The notes beneath the pieces are model-generated. The model had not been told where the DNA came from. It saw only the letters and a list, made by a program, of their open reading frames with translations, and ran no database searches. 64,000 nucleotides of DNA from Chromohalobacter moromii (GTDB lineage: Bacteria > Pseudomonadota > Gammaproteobacteria > Pseudomonadales > Halomonadaceae), in assembly GCF_023091865.1 (NCBI RefSeq), contig NZ_JAHXDI010000003.1, positions 124,001 to 188,000 of the forward strand, given 5' to 3'. The translations under genes were made by a program, and so were the position numbers. Below, piece by piece: positions 44,990 to 53,847 of the stretch (positions are counted from its first letter, which is position 1; each line of letters starts with the position of its first letter).

Positions 44990-47053
44990 TTATGAAGGCG
45001 GCTGTTCCGGGCTGTCGGGCATGTTGATGTTGCCCGGTTCTATCCGGTTGAGGTGCAGGAACTGCATGTGCAGCTCGTACTGGTCGAGGATGTCGCTGAT
45101 CACCTGATCGCGTGTGTAGCCCATCAGGTCGTAACCCTGGCTGCCCTCGAGCAGGTAAACCTCCAGCCGGTAGTAGCGCGAGTCGGCATGCGGCGCATGC
45201 ATCGCGAACCCAGGCGTCGAGAAGCCCTGACTCCAGATCTGATAGGTGAAGTTCTGCTCATCCTCGAAGTCGACGTTGAGCGACATGTAGTCGTCGCCGT
45301 TCTGAACGCCTTGGTGAATCTCGGCAGACACGCCCTGCTCTTGCATCGAGTCGCGTACGGCTTCCATGGCGGGCTTGCAGGTTTCATCCATGAAGCGCCG
45401 CGCCTGCTTCTTCCCGGGGAAGCTCATGGCGCGCCGGAGGCGCTGCTGCCAGTTCCGCGAATCGCGCTCACCACCGCCACCGGTACGCCCGGAAAGCTGG
45501 CCGGCCAGGCTCAGGCGCCGGCTGTCTTCCTTGAAGGCCTCGAGTTTCAGTGCCTTGAGCAGGCCGGCCATCATGAAGAACAACACGATCGAGAACGGCA
45601 GACCGGTAATCACCACCGCACTCTGTAATGTGGACAAGCCACCGGCCAGGATGAGTGACAACGTCAGGACGCCGATCACCGCCGACCATAGGATACGCAT
45701 CCAGATCGGGGCATCGCTGTTGACGTTCTTGAGCTTCGAGGTGAAGTTCGAGAGTACCAACGCCCCGGAATCCCCAGAGGTAATGAAGAACACGATCGCC
45801 AGGATACTCACCGCCGCGGTGGTCAGGATCGGCATCGGATACGATTCGAGGAATAGATAGATCCCCGCCGGCGGGTTGTTCATCACCTGCTCGCCGAATT
45901 CGCTGGCCCCGTTCATCGCCATGTCGATGGCACTGTTACCCAGCAACGACATCCACAGGAACATGAAGATGATCGGTAGCGTCATGGTGCCGAGCACGAA
46001 GGTACGGATCGTCCGGCCCCGCGAGATGCGCGCCAGGAACAGCCCGACGAACGGCCCCCATGCGATCCACCAGGCCCAGAAGAACAGTGTCCAGCCATTC
46101 AGCCAGCCGGTCGGCCGGTCGAAGGCATAGGTGTTGAACGACAGGCTGATGAAGTTGGACAGATAATCGCCGACGTTCATCACCAACGCGTTGAGCAGGA
46201 AGATCGTCTTGCCGGCAAACAGCACGAACAGCAGCAACAATACCGCGAGCAGGATATTGAACTCGGAAAGACGGCGGATGCCGCGCTCCACCCCAGTCAC
46301 GGCGGAAATGGTTGCGAACAGCACGATGCCCAGCACTAGCACCACTTGCGTCCAGGTGCCCTTGGGAATGCCGAACATGTAATCCAGGCCGAAGTTGAGC
46401 TGGATGACCCCGATCCCCAGGCTTGCAGCGATGCCGAAGACCGTACCCAGCACGGCGGCGGTATCGACCACATGGCCGATCATGCCGTAGATCCTGTCGC
46501 CGAAGATCGGGTAGAGCGCGCTACGGATGGTCAGCGGTAGGTTATGCCGGTAGCTGAAGAAGGCCAGCGCCATGCCCACCAGGGTGTAGATGCCCCAGCC
46601 GGAAAGCCCCCAATGCAGGAAGGTCAGCTCCATAGCGTGACGCGCCGCGGCGACCTGATCCTCGGGCGCGTTGGGCGCGTTGTAGAACTGCGTCAGCGGC
46701 TCGGCCAGCGCGAAGAAGATAACCCCGATGCCGATCCCCGCCGAGAACAGCATCGCCGACCACGAGAAGATATTGAAGTCGGGACGCGAATGCTCGGGCC
46801 CTAGTCGGATGCTGCCGTAGCGCGAAAGCCCTAGGTAGATCACAAAGACCAGGTAGATTACGACGGTCAGGAAGTAGTACCAACCGAAGGTATTGGAGAT
46901 CCAGCCGAGAATGGCATTGATAATGGTGTTGGCTTGGTCGGTGGCTATCATCGCCCACAGCGAGAAGGCGACGATGCCAACCACCGAGCTGTAGAACACC
47001 GGCCCATTGAGGCGATCGCGTGACGGCGCCTCGTTATTGGATTGTGTCGTCAT
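44990..47053 (-). CDS. betT: High-affinity choline transporter BetT (BCCT family)
   Basis: A 687-residue carrier with about 12 membrane helices. The BCCT signature is visible (WTLFFWAWWIAWGPFVGLFL, then ARISRGRTIR), plus the choline/betaine glycine motif GIGIGVIFFALAEP. The cytoplasmic C-terminal tail of about 170 residues is characteristic of BetT, where it senses osmotic strength. It imports choline with protons or sodium for conversion to glycine betaine. AGGA is well placed before the ATG. No betIBA genes adjoin it. Confidence 0.93.
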   Translation of the reverse strand: MTTQSNNEAPSRDRLNGPVFYSSVVGIVAFSLWAMIATDQANTIINAILGWISNTFGWYYFLTVVIYLVFVIYLGLSRYGSIRLGPEHSRPDFNIFSWSAMLFSAGIGIGVIFFALAEPLTQFYNAPNAPEDQVAAARHAMELTFLHWGLSGWGIYTLVGMALAFFSYRHNLPLTIRSALYPIFGDRIYGMIGHVVDTAAVLGTVFGIAASLGIGVIQLNFGLDYMFGIPKGTWTQVVLVLGIVLFATISAVTGVERGIRRLSEFNILLAVLLLLFVLFAGKTIFLLNALVMNVGDYLSNFISLSFNTYAFDRPTGWLNGWTLFFWAWWIAWGPFVGLFLARISRGRTIRTFVLGTMTLPIIFMFLWMSLLGNSAIDMAMNGASEFGEQVMNNPPAGIYLFLESYPMPILTTAAVSILAIVFFITSGDSGALVLSNFTSKLKNVNSDAPIWMRILWSAVIGVLTLSLILAGGLSTLQSAVVITGLPFSIVLFFMMAGLLKALKLEAFKEDSRRLSLAGQLSGRTGGGGERDSRNWQQRLRRAMSFPGKKQARRFMDETCKPAMEAVRDSMQEQGVSAEIHQGVQNGDDYMSLNVDFEDEQNFTYQIWSQGFSTPGFAMHAPHADSRYYRLEVYLLEGSQGYDLMGYTRDQVISDILDQYELHMQFLHLNRIEPGNINMPDSPEQPPS

Positions 47054-47269
47054 AGGAATTCCTGATCTGGTTCAGGCAAGGTTTGCGTTCACGGCAGCAG
47101 ACGCACGACTCGGCACGCCGCTTCTACTAGCTTAGAAGCAATACGGAAAAGTGCCGTTTATTGAACAGGCGTATAAAGAAAACAATTCTTTATGCCTCAG
47201 TCAAGCCTTGTGCGTGCTGACCCAGCAGCTCGGGGAAGGAGCATGAGCACAGTACTTGGCAAAACTTTT

Positions 47270-47282
47270 GTTATATTATAAC
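47270..47282. promoter_or_regulatory. Zur box
   Basis: GTTATATTATAAC matches the core of the gammaproteobacterial Zur palindrome (GTTATAATATAAC) apart from the centre. It is 26 bases before the first gene of the zinc operon, so zinc-bound Zur should repress it. Confidence 0.85.
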
Positions 47283-47307
47283 CTCTCCGACATTCAAAGG
47301 AGTCGTC

Positions 47308-47448
47308 ATGCCACACCGTCACCGCCCGGATGGGCCTTGTCATTTTTCACTGATGTCGATGGGCGCGGGACGCCGCGTTCTATTAGCGCTTTTGCCACTA
47401 GGGTTGTTGTGGTTGGCCGTGGCGTGGGCCATGGGAGCCTTTGCATGA
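47308..47448 (+). CDS. 46-residue membrane peptide at the head of the znu operon
   Basis: A small gene reading MPHRHRPDGPCHFSLMSMGA followed by one hydrophobic helix (LLALLPLGLLWLAVAWAMGA). It has a strong ribosome site (AAAGGAG), starts 26 bases after the Zur box, and its stop overlaps the znuC start (ATGA), so it is translationally coupled. The N-terminus has several possible metal ligands (two His-Arg pairs, Cys-His). Not recognised; a zinc-related accessory role is inferred from position. Confidence 0.7.
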   Translation: MPHRHRPDGPCHFSLMSMGAGRRVLLALLPLGLLWLAVAWAMGAFA

Positions 47449-48188
47449 GTCGCTTGAGCCTCGAAACGCTGACCCTCGCCCAGGGCGGACGGACGGTGCT
47501 GGAGAACATCAGCGGGACGTTCGAGGACGGCGCGATCACCGCGCTGGTGGGGGCCAATGGCGCCGGCAAGAGCACCTTGATTCAAGCCATCATGGGATTG
47601 CTACCGCCACTCAGCGGGAAGGTCAGTTGTGGCGTACCCAAGGAACGCCGCGCGTGGTTACCGCAGCAACTGGCGCTGGATTTGACCTTTCCGATGAGTG
47701 TCGAAGAGTTGATGCTCAGTGGCTGCTGGCCCACTCATGGCACCTTCAAGCGCTACGGACCGCAGGATTACCGGCGCATGCACACTATCATGCAGCGCCT
47801 GGGCTTGAGCGGCCTGGCGCATCGCCCCTTGGGCGAGCTTTCCGGTGGCCAACGCCAGCGCGCCTTGCTTGGCCGCACCTTGATGCAGGAGGCGGAATTG
47901 CTGCTCCTCGACGAGCCGTTCGCCAACGTCGATACGCATACCGTGGAAATCCTCTGCGACACCCTACGCGAGATGGCCAGTGCTGGCGCCACGGTGATCG
48001 TGGTTTTGCATGACATGGAACAGTTGGCGCAGTTGGCCAATTGCGTCTTGTTGCTGGCTGGTGGACACGGCCAGTGGGTCGAACCCGAGACGCTGCTCGA
48101 ACGCCATCATGCACCGGCGCGTCGCCATGCCCATGCGCCCTTTATTTCTCTGAATTTGCCGGATGTCCCGCCATGCTCGACCTATTGA
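47445..48188 (+). CDS. znuC: Zinc ABC transporter ATP-binding protein
   Basis: A 247-residue ATPase: Walker [13 protein letters not shown], signature [15 protein letters not shown], Walker B LLLLDEPFANVD and switch VVLHDM. A histidine-rich C-terminus (RHHAPARRHAHAPF) is usual for ZnuC. GGGAG at 47433-47437 supports ATG 47445. It overlaps znuB by 16 bases. Confidence 0.93.
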   Translation: MSRLSLETLTLAQGGRTVLENISGTFEDGAITALVGANGAGKSTLIQAIMGLLPPLSGKVSCGVPKERRAWLPQQLALDLTFPMSVEELMLSGCWPTHGTFKRYGPQDYRRMHTIMQRLGLSGLAHRPLGELSGGQRQRALLGRTLMQEAELLLLDEPFANVDTHTVEILCDTLREMASAGATVIVVLHDMEQLAQLANCVLLLAGGHGQWVEPETLLERHHAPARRHAHAPFISLNLPDVPPCSTY

Positions 48189-49087
48189 CCACGCTGGATG
48201 CGTGGCTCGTCGCCCCGCTGACCGACTACGCTTTCATGCGCCGCGCCCTGGTCGGCGGTTTGGCGCTGTCGTTGGCCGCCCCCCCGCTGGGCGTGTTCCT
48301 GATGCTGCGCGGCATGAGCTTGGTGGGCGACGCCATGGCCCACGCGGTACTACCAGGCGTGGCATTGGGCTTCGTGCTGGCGGGCTTCTCGCTGCCGGCG
48401 ATGAGCCTCGGCGGCCTGGTCGCGGGCTTGCTGGTGGCCGGTCTGGCGGGCAGCGTGTCGCGCATGACCGGCCACCGCGAAGACTCAGCGATGGCCAGTT
48501 TCTACCTGATTTCGCTGGCGCTGGGGGTGATGCTGGTCTCGCTGCGCGGTAGTAGCGTCGATCTCACCCACGTGCTGTTCGGCTCGATCCTTGCCATCGA
48601 TGACACCGCATTATGGCTGATCGCCTCGGTGGCCAGCGCCACCCTGCTGGTCATGGCACTGATCTTTCGTGTGCTGGTGGTCGAATGCCTCGATCCGCTC
48701 TTCCTGCGCGGCCAGGGCATTCGTGGCGGCCTGGTACACGGCGTCTTCCTGGGACTGATGGTGCTCAACCTGACGGCTGGGTTTCAGACGCTGGGTACGC
48801 TAATGGCGGTGGGACTGATGATGCTGCCCGCCACCACGGCACGCTTCTGGTCGCAACGGCTCGAGGGCTTGATCGGACTGGCGATCCTCATCGCCATGGT
48901 CTCAAGCACCGGCGGCTTGCTGGTCTCGTACCACCTGGGCCTGCCCTCCGGCCCGTGCATCATCCTGGTCGCCGGCATTGCCTATCTCGCCTCGGCGCTG
49001 TGCGGTCGCCACGGCAGCCTGCTGGAACGTGTACGCCGTCGCGCCACGCCATTGGAAACAGACGAGAACACTTGCACGCCATCCTGA
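48173..49087 (+). CDS. znuB: Zinc ABC transporter permease
   Basis: A 304-residue ABC-3 family membrane protein with about eight helices (MLRGMSLVGDAMAHAVLPGVAL near the start, GTLMAVGLMMLPATTARFW later). The start lies within the end of znuC, indicating coupling. It conducts zinc delivered by ZnuA across the inner membrane. Confidence 0.93.
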   Translation: MLDLLTTLDAWLVAPLTDYAFMRRALVGGLALSLAAPPLGVFLMLRGMSLVGDAMAHAVLPGVALGFVLAGFSLPAMSLGGLVAGLLVAGLAGSVSRMTGHREDSAMASFYLISLALGVMLVSLRGSSVDLTHVLFGSILAIDDTALWLIASVASATLLVMALIFRVLVVECLDPLFLRGQGIRGGLVHGVFLGLMVLNLTAGFQTLGTLMAVGLMMLPATTARFWSQRLEGLIGLAILIAMVSSTGGLLVSYHLGLPSGPCIILVAGIAYLASALCGRHGSLLERVRRRATPLETDENTCTPS

Positions 49088-49133
49088 GCGCCTTACGCCC
49101 GACCGGCTTATTTATCGACAAGAGGGAATCTGC

Positions 49134-50111
49134 ATGTCCAAGTCTTTGATGTTACTGCTCGGCGCCGCCGCTCTGACGCTTTCCAGCGCGGCGCGTGCCG
49201 AGGCGCCGCTGAACGTCGTCGCCAGCTTCAGTATTCTCGGCGACATGGTCGAAAACGTCGGCGGCGAGCATGTCGATGTCACCACGCTGGTCGGCCCGGA
49301 TGGCGACGCCCACGTCTTCTCCCCCAGCCCCACCGACGCACGCGCCGTCGGTGAGGCGGACCTGTTCCTCGTCAACGGCCTGCATTTCGAAGGCTGGCTG
49401 GATCGCCTGGTGGAAGCCAGCGGTTACGAGGGACCGGTTGTCATCGCCAGCCGGGGCATCGACGCCCTGAGCTTCGATGAAGAGCGTGAAGAGCACTCTT
49501 CCGATCATGAAGGTCACGACCATGACCACGCCGCAGATAACGATCATGACCATGACCACAGTGAGCATGCGGGCCACGACCACGGTCCGGAAGACCCGCA
49601 CGCCTGGCAGGATCTGCAAAACGGCAAGCAGTACGTGGCCAACATCCGCGACGCACTCGTCGCTGCAGACCCCGAACACGCTGCTGACTATCGCCGTAAT
49701 GCCGCGCAATACGTCGAGGCCATGGAGACGCTGGATGCCGAGGTCCATCGGCGGATCGACGCGATTCCCGAGGCCAATCGCGTGCTTATCACCAACCACG
49801 ATGCCTTCGGCTATTTCGCCAACGCCTATGGGCTGGACGTGCTCTCGCCGGTAGGACTCTCTACCGCCGCAGAGCCCAGCGCCGCCGACATGGCCAAGCT
49901 GATCCAGCAGATTCAGAAACGCGACGTCAAAGCGCTATTTCTGGAAAACATGACCAATCCGGCACTTCTCGAGCAACTCGCGGACGAAACCGGCGTCGCC
50001 ATCGGCGGCACGCTCTACGCCGGCGCCCTGGCCAGCGACGGCGAGGCCAGCACTTACCTCGGCATGTTCCAACACAACGTCGATAAGTTGACGCAAGCCC
50101 TCGACGACTGA
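49134..50111 (+). CDS. znuA: Zinc ABC transporter periplasmic binding protein
   Basis: A 325-residue cluster A-I binding protein. A signal peptide (LMLLLGAAALTLSSAARA) is followed by the ligand region GDAHVFSPSP, a long histidine/aspartate-rich loop at about residues 120-155 typical of zinc-specific members, GPEDPHAWQD, and ITNHDAFGYFANAYGL. AGAGGGA precedes ATG 49134. In Zn-starved cells it captures periplasmic zinc for ZnuBC. It is last in the operon and followed by a strong terminator. Confidence 0.93.
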   Translation: MSKSLMLLLGAAALTLSSAARAEAPLNVVASFSILGDMVENVGGEHVDVTTLVGPDGDAHVFSPSPTDARAVGEADLFLVNGLHFEGWLDRLVEASGYEGPVVIASRGIDALSFDEEREEHSSDHEGHDHDHAADNDHDHDHSEHAGHDHGPEDPHAWQDLQNGKQYVANIRDALVAADPEHAADYRRNAAQYVEAMETLDAEVHRRIDAIPEANRVLITNHDAFGYFANAYGLDVLSPVGLSTAAEPSAADMAKLIQQIQKRDVKALFLENMTNPALLEQLADETGVAIGGTLYAGALASDGEASTYLGMFQHNVDKLTQALDD

Positions 50112-50129
50112 GCCCCTCCGGAAAACGAC

Positions 50130-50158
50130 AAAGGGCGGTGCCTTGGCACCGCCCTTTT
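50130..50158. terminator. Bidirectional terminator between znuA and the ProX-like gene
   Basis: A perfect 13-bp stem, AAAGGGCGGTGCC with a TT loop, ends in TTTT on the plus strand, with A-runs before it serving the minus strand. Confidence 0.9.
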
Positions 50159-50183
50159 GCGTGTCGCATTTTGTCATGCGTGA

Positions 50184-51152
50184 TTAAAGATCGAACGCTT
50201 CTTTCACCACCGGCCAGGCAGGCTCGCCGTCGCGGGTGGTGACGCCATCCAGGAAGCCTTCCACCTTATCGGCGTTGTCGCGCATCCAGGCGATGGCGGC
50301 TTCGTCCTTGGGCATTTCGTCCTGATCGTAGCGGCGGATCATGTCGCTCTGATCGTCGGCGGTGAAGTCCAACTGATCGAGCAACTTGGTGGCGTTGGGG
50401 TGCGCCTCGGAGAATTCCTTCGTGACCAAGGTGCGCACATCGCTGCGGCCGCCGTCTTCACCCCATAGATCTTTGGGGTCATCAAGGTAGGCGAGATCAT
50501 ACTTGATGTTCATCCAATGCGGCGTCCAACCGGCGAAGACGATCCATTCCTGGTTGTTGATAGCGCTATCGGCGGCGCCCAGCATGCCCGGCGTGGAGGT
50601 CTCGGAAAGTTCCCAGTCGCCCAGGCCGTAAGTATCGCTGTCGACGCCGGCGTTGAGCTGTTCGCTCATACCCGTGCCGGTCTCGATGGAATACACCGTG
50701 CGGCCGAAACGCTCAGCGTTTTCCGGCGTGTCGAGATCCTCGGCGGAGGTCACGCCGGCCTCGGCCACATAACGCGGCACCGCGAAGCCGATGCGCGCGC
50801 CGTCGACGTTATTGCCCAGATCAACCAAAGTGCCTTTTTCCATGGCGGTGTCGTACATGCCTTGTTGCGCTGGCAACCAGCCCGCCAGGAAGGCGTCGAG
50901 CTCATTTTCGTTGAGCGCTTGATAGGTGATGGTGGTACCGAGTTGTTCTTGCTGTGGCTTGTAGCCCAGCGTCTCGAGTAGTTGCGCAGCGAGTTCGGTC
51001 TTCACCGTGACACCTGGCCACGGCGGCACCGAAAAGCGCACCTCGGTAGTATCGTCCTGGGCCTGCGCCATTCCAAGCGGAGCGGCGGCCAGACAAGCGC
51101 CGAGCAGCACGGCGCGCGTACCGCGAGAGACCAGAGAGGGTGATGCGTTCAT
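50184..51152 (-). CDS. Glycine betaine/choline-type ABC substrate-binding protein (OpuAC/ProX family), orphan
   Basis: A 322-residue periplasmic protein: signal peptide (LLGACLAAAPLGMAQA), then EVRFSVPPWPGVTVKTELAA, a DAFLAGWLPAQQ tryptophan-bearing loop, and IVFAGWTPHWMNIKYDL. These are OpuAC features for binding quaternary ammonium compounds through aromatic side chains. AAGGAGG precedes the start. No permease or ATPase gene adjoins it, like the orphan choline/betaine/carnitine receptors that share one core transporter in Pseudomonas. Confidence 0.87.
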   Translation of the reverse strand: MNASPSLVSRGTRAVLLGACLAAAPLGMAQAQDDTTEVRFSVPPWPGVTVKTELAAQLLETLGYKPQQEQLGTTITYQALNENELDAFLAGWLPAQQGMYDTAMEKGTLVDLGNNVDGARIGFAVPRYVAEAGVTSAEDLDTPENAERFGRTVYSIETGTGMSEQLNAGVDSDTYGLGDWELSETSTPGMLGAADSAINNQEWIVFAGWTPHWMNIKYDLAYLDDPKDLWGEDGGRSDVRTLVTKEFSEAHPNATKLLDQLDFTADDQSDMIRRYDQDEMPKDEAAIAWMRDNADKVEGFLDGVTTRDGEPAWPVVKEAFDL

Positions 51153-51261
51153 GCCAGCCCTCCTTACCTAATAGGTTTTTATTGGGAACGCGCAGCATGA
51201 TAACACTGTTTTATGTGAGTGCGATTTCTAGACGATCGCCCCTCTCGGTGGCCTCGAACGA

Positions 51262-52917
51262 TCAGTCATCGAGCGGATGCGGCGGGTGCTCGCGCTGATC
51301 CGGGGGTGGCGGGAAGTACTGATAGAGCCAAGTTTCGCTCAGGGTGTCGCCGTCGCCTTCAAGGACCATTCTCATGTCGATGGGATCGACCGAATCCTCC
51401 GTGGGATACCAGTCGAAAATCACGCGGATACCCTCGAACTCTTCGACCTGAAAAATCTGAATGTCGCTCGTCTTGCCGCGCGATACTTTCAACTGCGCCA
51501 TGATCGGGGGCCCATTCTTGGCAATACGCAGGATATCGCCGCCAATGTAATCCACCGAAAAGCGCCGCGCCCACTCCTCGGGATAATGTTCCCCCGGGGC
51601 CCAGCCTTCAGTGAAGCCACCCATGCCACTGCGCGTCTCGCGGATACGCGCTAGATCCGTGGTCACCGGCGGCCTCGCATTCCAATAAAGACGGTACGTG
51701 AAGTTCAGTGAATCCCCCGGCTCGACGGCTTCGCGGGGCTTCCAGAAGGCCACCACGTTATCCATGGTTTCACCGGTGGTGGGAATCTCCATCAACTGGA
51801 TTTCGCCCTTGCCCCAGTCATTGCGTGGCTCGACCCAAAGGCTGGGACGCTCGTGGTAATTGCCGATCACGTCTTCGTAGGCCTCGAAATCGCGCTCGGT
51901 CTGCAACAACCCGAAGCCCTTGGGTGACTCGTCGGCGAAGGCGTTGTACTGCAAGACCGGCGGATTGTTGAGCGGTCGACATACCCATTCACCGTTACCC
52001 CGCCACATCGTCAAACGGTCGGAATCGTGAATCTGCGGATGAATGGTGTCGCACATACGCCGCTGGTGGGTGCCGCAGCTGAACATGCTGGTCATCGGGG
52101 CGATCCCCAGCTGTTCGATAGCCTCACGCGGATAGAGGTGTTTGTCGATCTCCATGACCACGCGCTCTTCCTCACAGTGAATGACGAAGCGATAGGCACC
52201 GGCCACCTTGGGCGAGTCGAGCAGAGCATAGGCGGTAAAGGTGGTGCTGTCCGGGGCCGGCGTCTCAAGCCAGAAGCGTGTGTAGGTGGGGAATTCTTCC
52301 TTCGTCGACTCAGCGAACGTGTTGACCGCCAGCCCGCGTGCCGAAATACCGTATTGGTAGGTGTCATCCACGGCACGGAAATAACTGGCGCCGAGAAAAG
52401 AGACGATATCGCGCTCGGTGAGCGAAGGCGCTTTGAAGACGCGGAAACCGGCAAAACCCAGCGTCTCTTCGTCCTCGAACTGAGAGACGTCGACGTCTGC
52501 CTTGCCATAGCGGAACAGTGACGGGTCGAAGTGGATCTCGCGGGCCTGGCGCGAGTCCGGGTCGAGGGCGTACATGCGCACGGGTTGATTGAAGCCCATG
52601 CCGACGTGGAAGAACTGCACGTCGAGCTTGCCATCCAGGTCATGCCACAGCGAGTGCCCGGCATCGTAGCCGATGGCGTTGTAATCCTGCGGGGTCATAT
52701 TCGCGAGCGTAGGGGGCAACTCGCGTACGTTGTTTTGATAGCTGGAATTGGCCATTTCCTTGGCCAGGCGCTGCAACCATTCGAAGCTGAAGTCGCTGGG
52801 CTCGCCATCGGCGATCTCGGGCATGTCGCGCGTCGCCGCCAGCAGCGGCGCGGCGGGCAGTCCATAAAAGGCCGCCAAGGCCAGCGAGCGCTTGAGTAAG
52901 GTCCGTCGATCCATCAT
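51262..52917 (-). CDS. opgD: Glucan biosynthesis protein D (OpgD/MdoG family)
   Basis: A 551-residue periplasmic protein with a Tat-like signal ([20 protein letters not shown]). The body matches MdoG/Opg[47 protein letters not shown]-like MTSMFSCG, and [20 protein letters not shown]. It acts on the backbone of osmoregulated periplasmic glucans. ATG 52917 and 52914 are adjacent. No opgH is nearby. Confidence 0.92.
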   Translation of the reverse strand: MMDRRTLLKRSLALAAFYGLPAAPLLAATRDMPEIADGEPSDFSFEWLQRLAKEMANSSYQNNVRELPPTLANMTPQDYNAIGYDAGHSLWHDLDGKLDVQFFHVGMGFNQPVRMYALDPDSRQAREIHFDPSLFRYGKADVDVSQFEDEETLGFAGFRVFKAPSLTERDIVSFLGASYFRAVDDTYQYGISARGLAVNTFAESTKEEFPTYTRFWLETPAPDSTTFTAYALLDSPKVAGAYRFVIHCEEERVVMEIDKHLYPREAIEQLGIAPMTSMFSCGTHQRRMCDTIHPQIHDSDRLTMWRGNGEWVCRPLNNPPVLQYNAFADESPKGFGLLQTERDFEAYEDVIGNYHERPSLWVEPRNDWGKGEIQLMEIPTTGETMDNVVAFWKPREAVEPGDSLNFTYRLYWNARPPVTTDLARIRETRSGMGGFTEGWAPGEHYPEEWARRFSVDYIGGDILRIAKNGPPIMAQLKVSRGKTSDIQIFQVEEFEGIRVIFDWYPTEDSVDPIDMRMVLEGDGDTLSETWLYQYFPPPPDQREHPPHPLDD

Positions 52918-53058
52918 AGGGCTTCTCTACCAAGAAGGTGGGAGTTCCTTGCCAAACACCTTCATCAGACGTTACCCGAGGCAAACGGTTCCCGCATCAA
53001 GCGCCTCTTGCGTACTTTCAACGTAATATCTCCGCCATCCACATTCCTTAGCATATAA

Positions 53059-53086
53059 AAAACCCGATGCGTTGGCATCGGGTTTT
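53059..53086. terminator. Bidirectional terminator downstream of gloA
   Basis: A 12-bp stem, AAAACCCGATGC with a GTTG loop, followed by T-runs on either strand. It lies 22 bases past the gloA stop. Confidence 0.88.
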
Positions 53087-53108
53087 CAGGTTCATGCGAC
53101 CGCGTGGC

Positions 53109-53642
53109 TTACTGCCCCAAGCCTTTGGAAAGCTCAGGCTGAACGACCTCGATCCAATAGCCATCGGGGTCTTTAACGAAGGCAACGTCCTTCATCTTGC
53201 CGTCTTCCGGGCGCTTCTTGAATTCGACCTGGTTGGCGTCGAACCACGCCACCGCAGCGGGAAGATCCGGCACCGAGAAGCAGATATGCCCGAAACCCTG
53301 GGGCTCGGCGTTACCGTCGTGGTAGGCGAAACCTTCCTGGTCTTCGGTGCCCCAATTGTGGGTCAGCTCGAGAATGCCCTTCTGCGCGAAGGTATAGGCG
53401 TTGCGCTCGGCCGGATCCTCCGGCACGTCCTCGTCATCGCCGAGATTGGCGAGGAAGTAGAGCGTGAACTGCATTTCCGGGAAGTCGAGCTTGCGCAGCA
53501 CGCGCATGCCGAAGACCCGCGAATAGAAGGCCAGCGAGCGCTCAGGGTCCTTCACCCGCAGCATGGTGTGATTGAAGCGAAAGCCCTGCGTTTCGGCCGA
53601 CGGCGTCTGCACGCCGGGATACTGTTCGCCTTGGAAGCTCAT
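53109..53642 (-). CDS. gloA: Lactoylglutathione lyase (glyoxalase I)
   Basis: A 177-residue glyoxalase that isomerises the methylglyoxal-glutathione adduct. The four metal ligands are visible in order: His in FNHTMLRVKD, Glu in ILELTHNWG, His in GFGHICFSV and Glu in YWIEVVQP. Its length places it in the longer zinc-type class shared by pseudomonads and eukaryotes rather than the short nickel class of E. coli. AGGAGG precedes the ATG. Confidence 0.93.
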   Translation of the reverse strand: MSFQGEQYPGVQTPSAETQGFRFNHTMLRVKDPERSLAFYSRVFGMRVLRKLDFPEMQFTLYFLANLGDDEDVPEDPAERNAYTFAQKGILELTHNWGTEDQEGFAYHDGNAEPQGFGHICFSVPDLPAAVAWFDANQVEFKKRPEDGKMKDVAFVKDPDGYWIEVVQPELSKGLGQ

Positions 53643-53847
53643 GGCGTCCTCCTGATCGCGGGAATATGAGTCGGTGTCTGATTAGGAAGAAAGATGAGGG
53701 CGCTGGATGAAATTTCCAGGGGGCGCCGGCTACCGTGAGCCTGACCCATTAGACAAATGTTGCACGGACTGAGATAATTCGCAGACTAATATTTATCTGA
53801 CTTTTTCCCTGATCGCCTCGGCCGCTCGGCCGGGGCCGGATATCGTT

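Noticed and set aside
53772-53798. AGATAA/TTATCT inverted repeat before the FUSC gene
   Set aside because: Only six bases per arm with a 15-base spacer; too weak to call a site.
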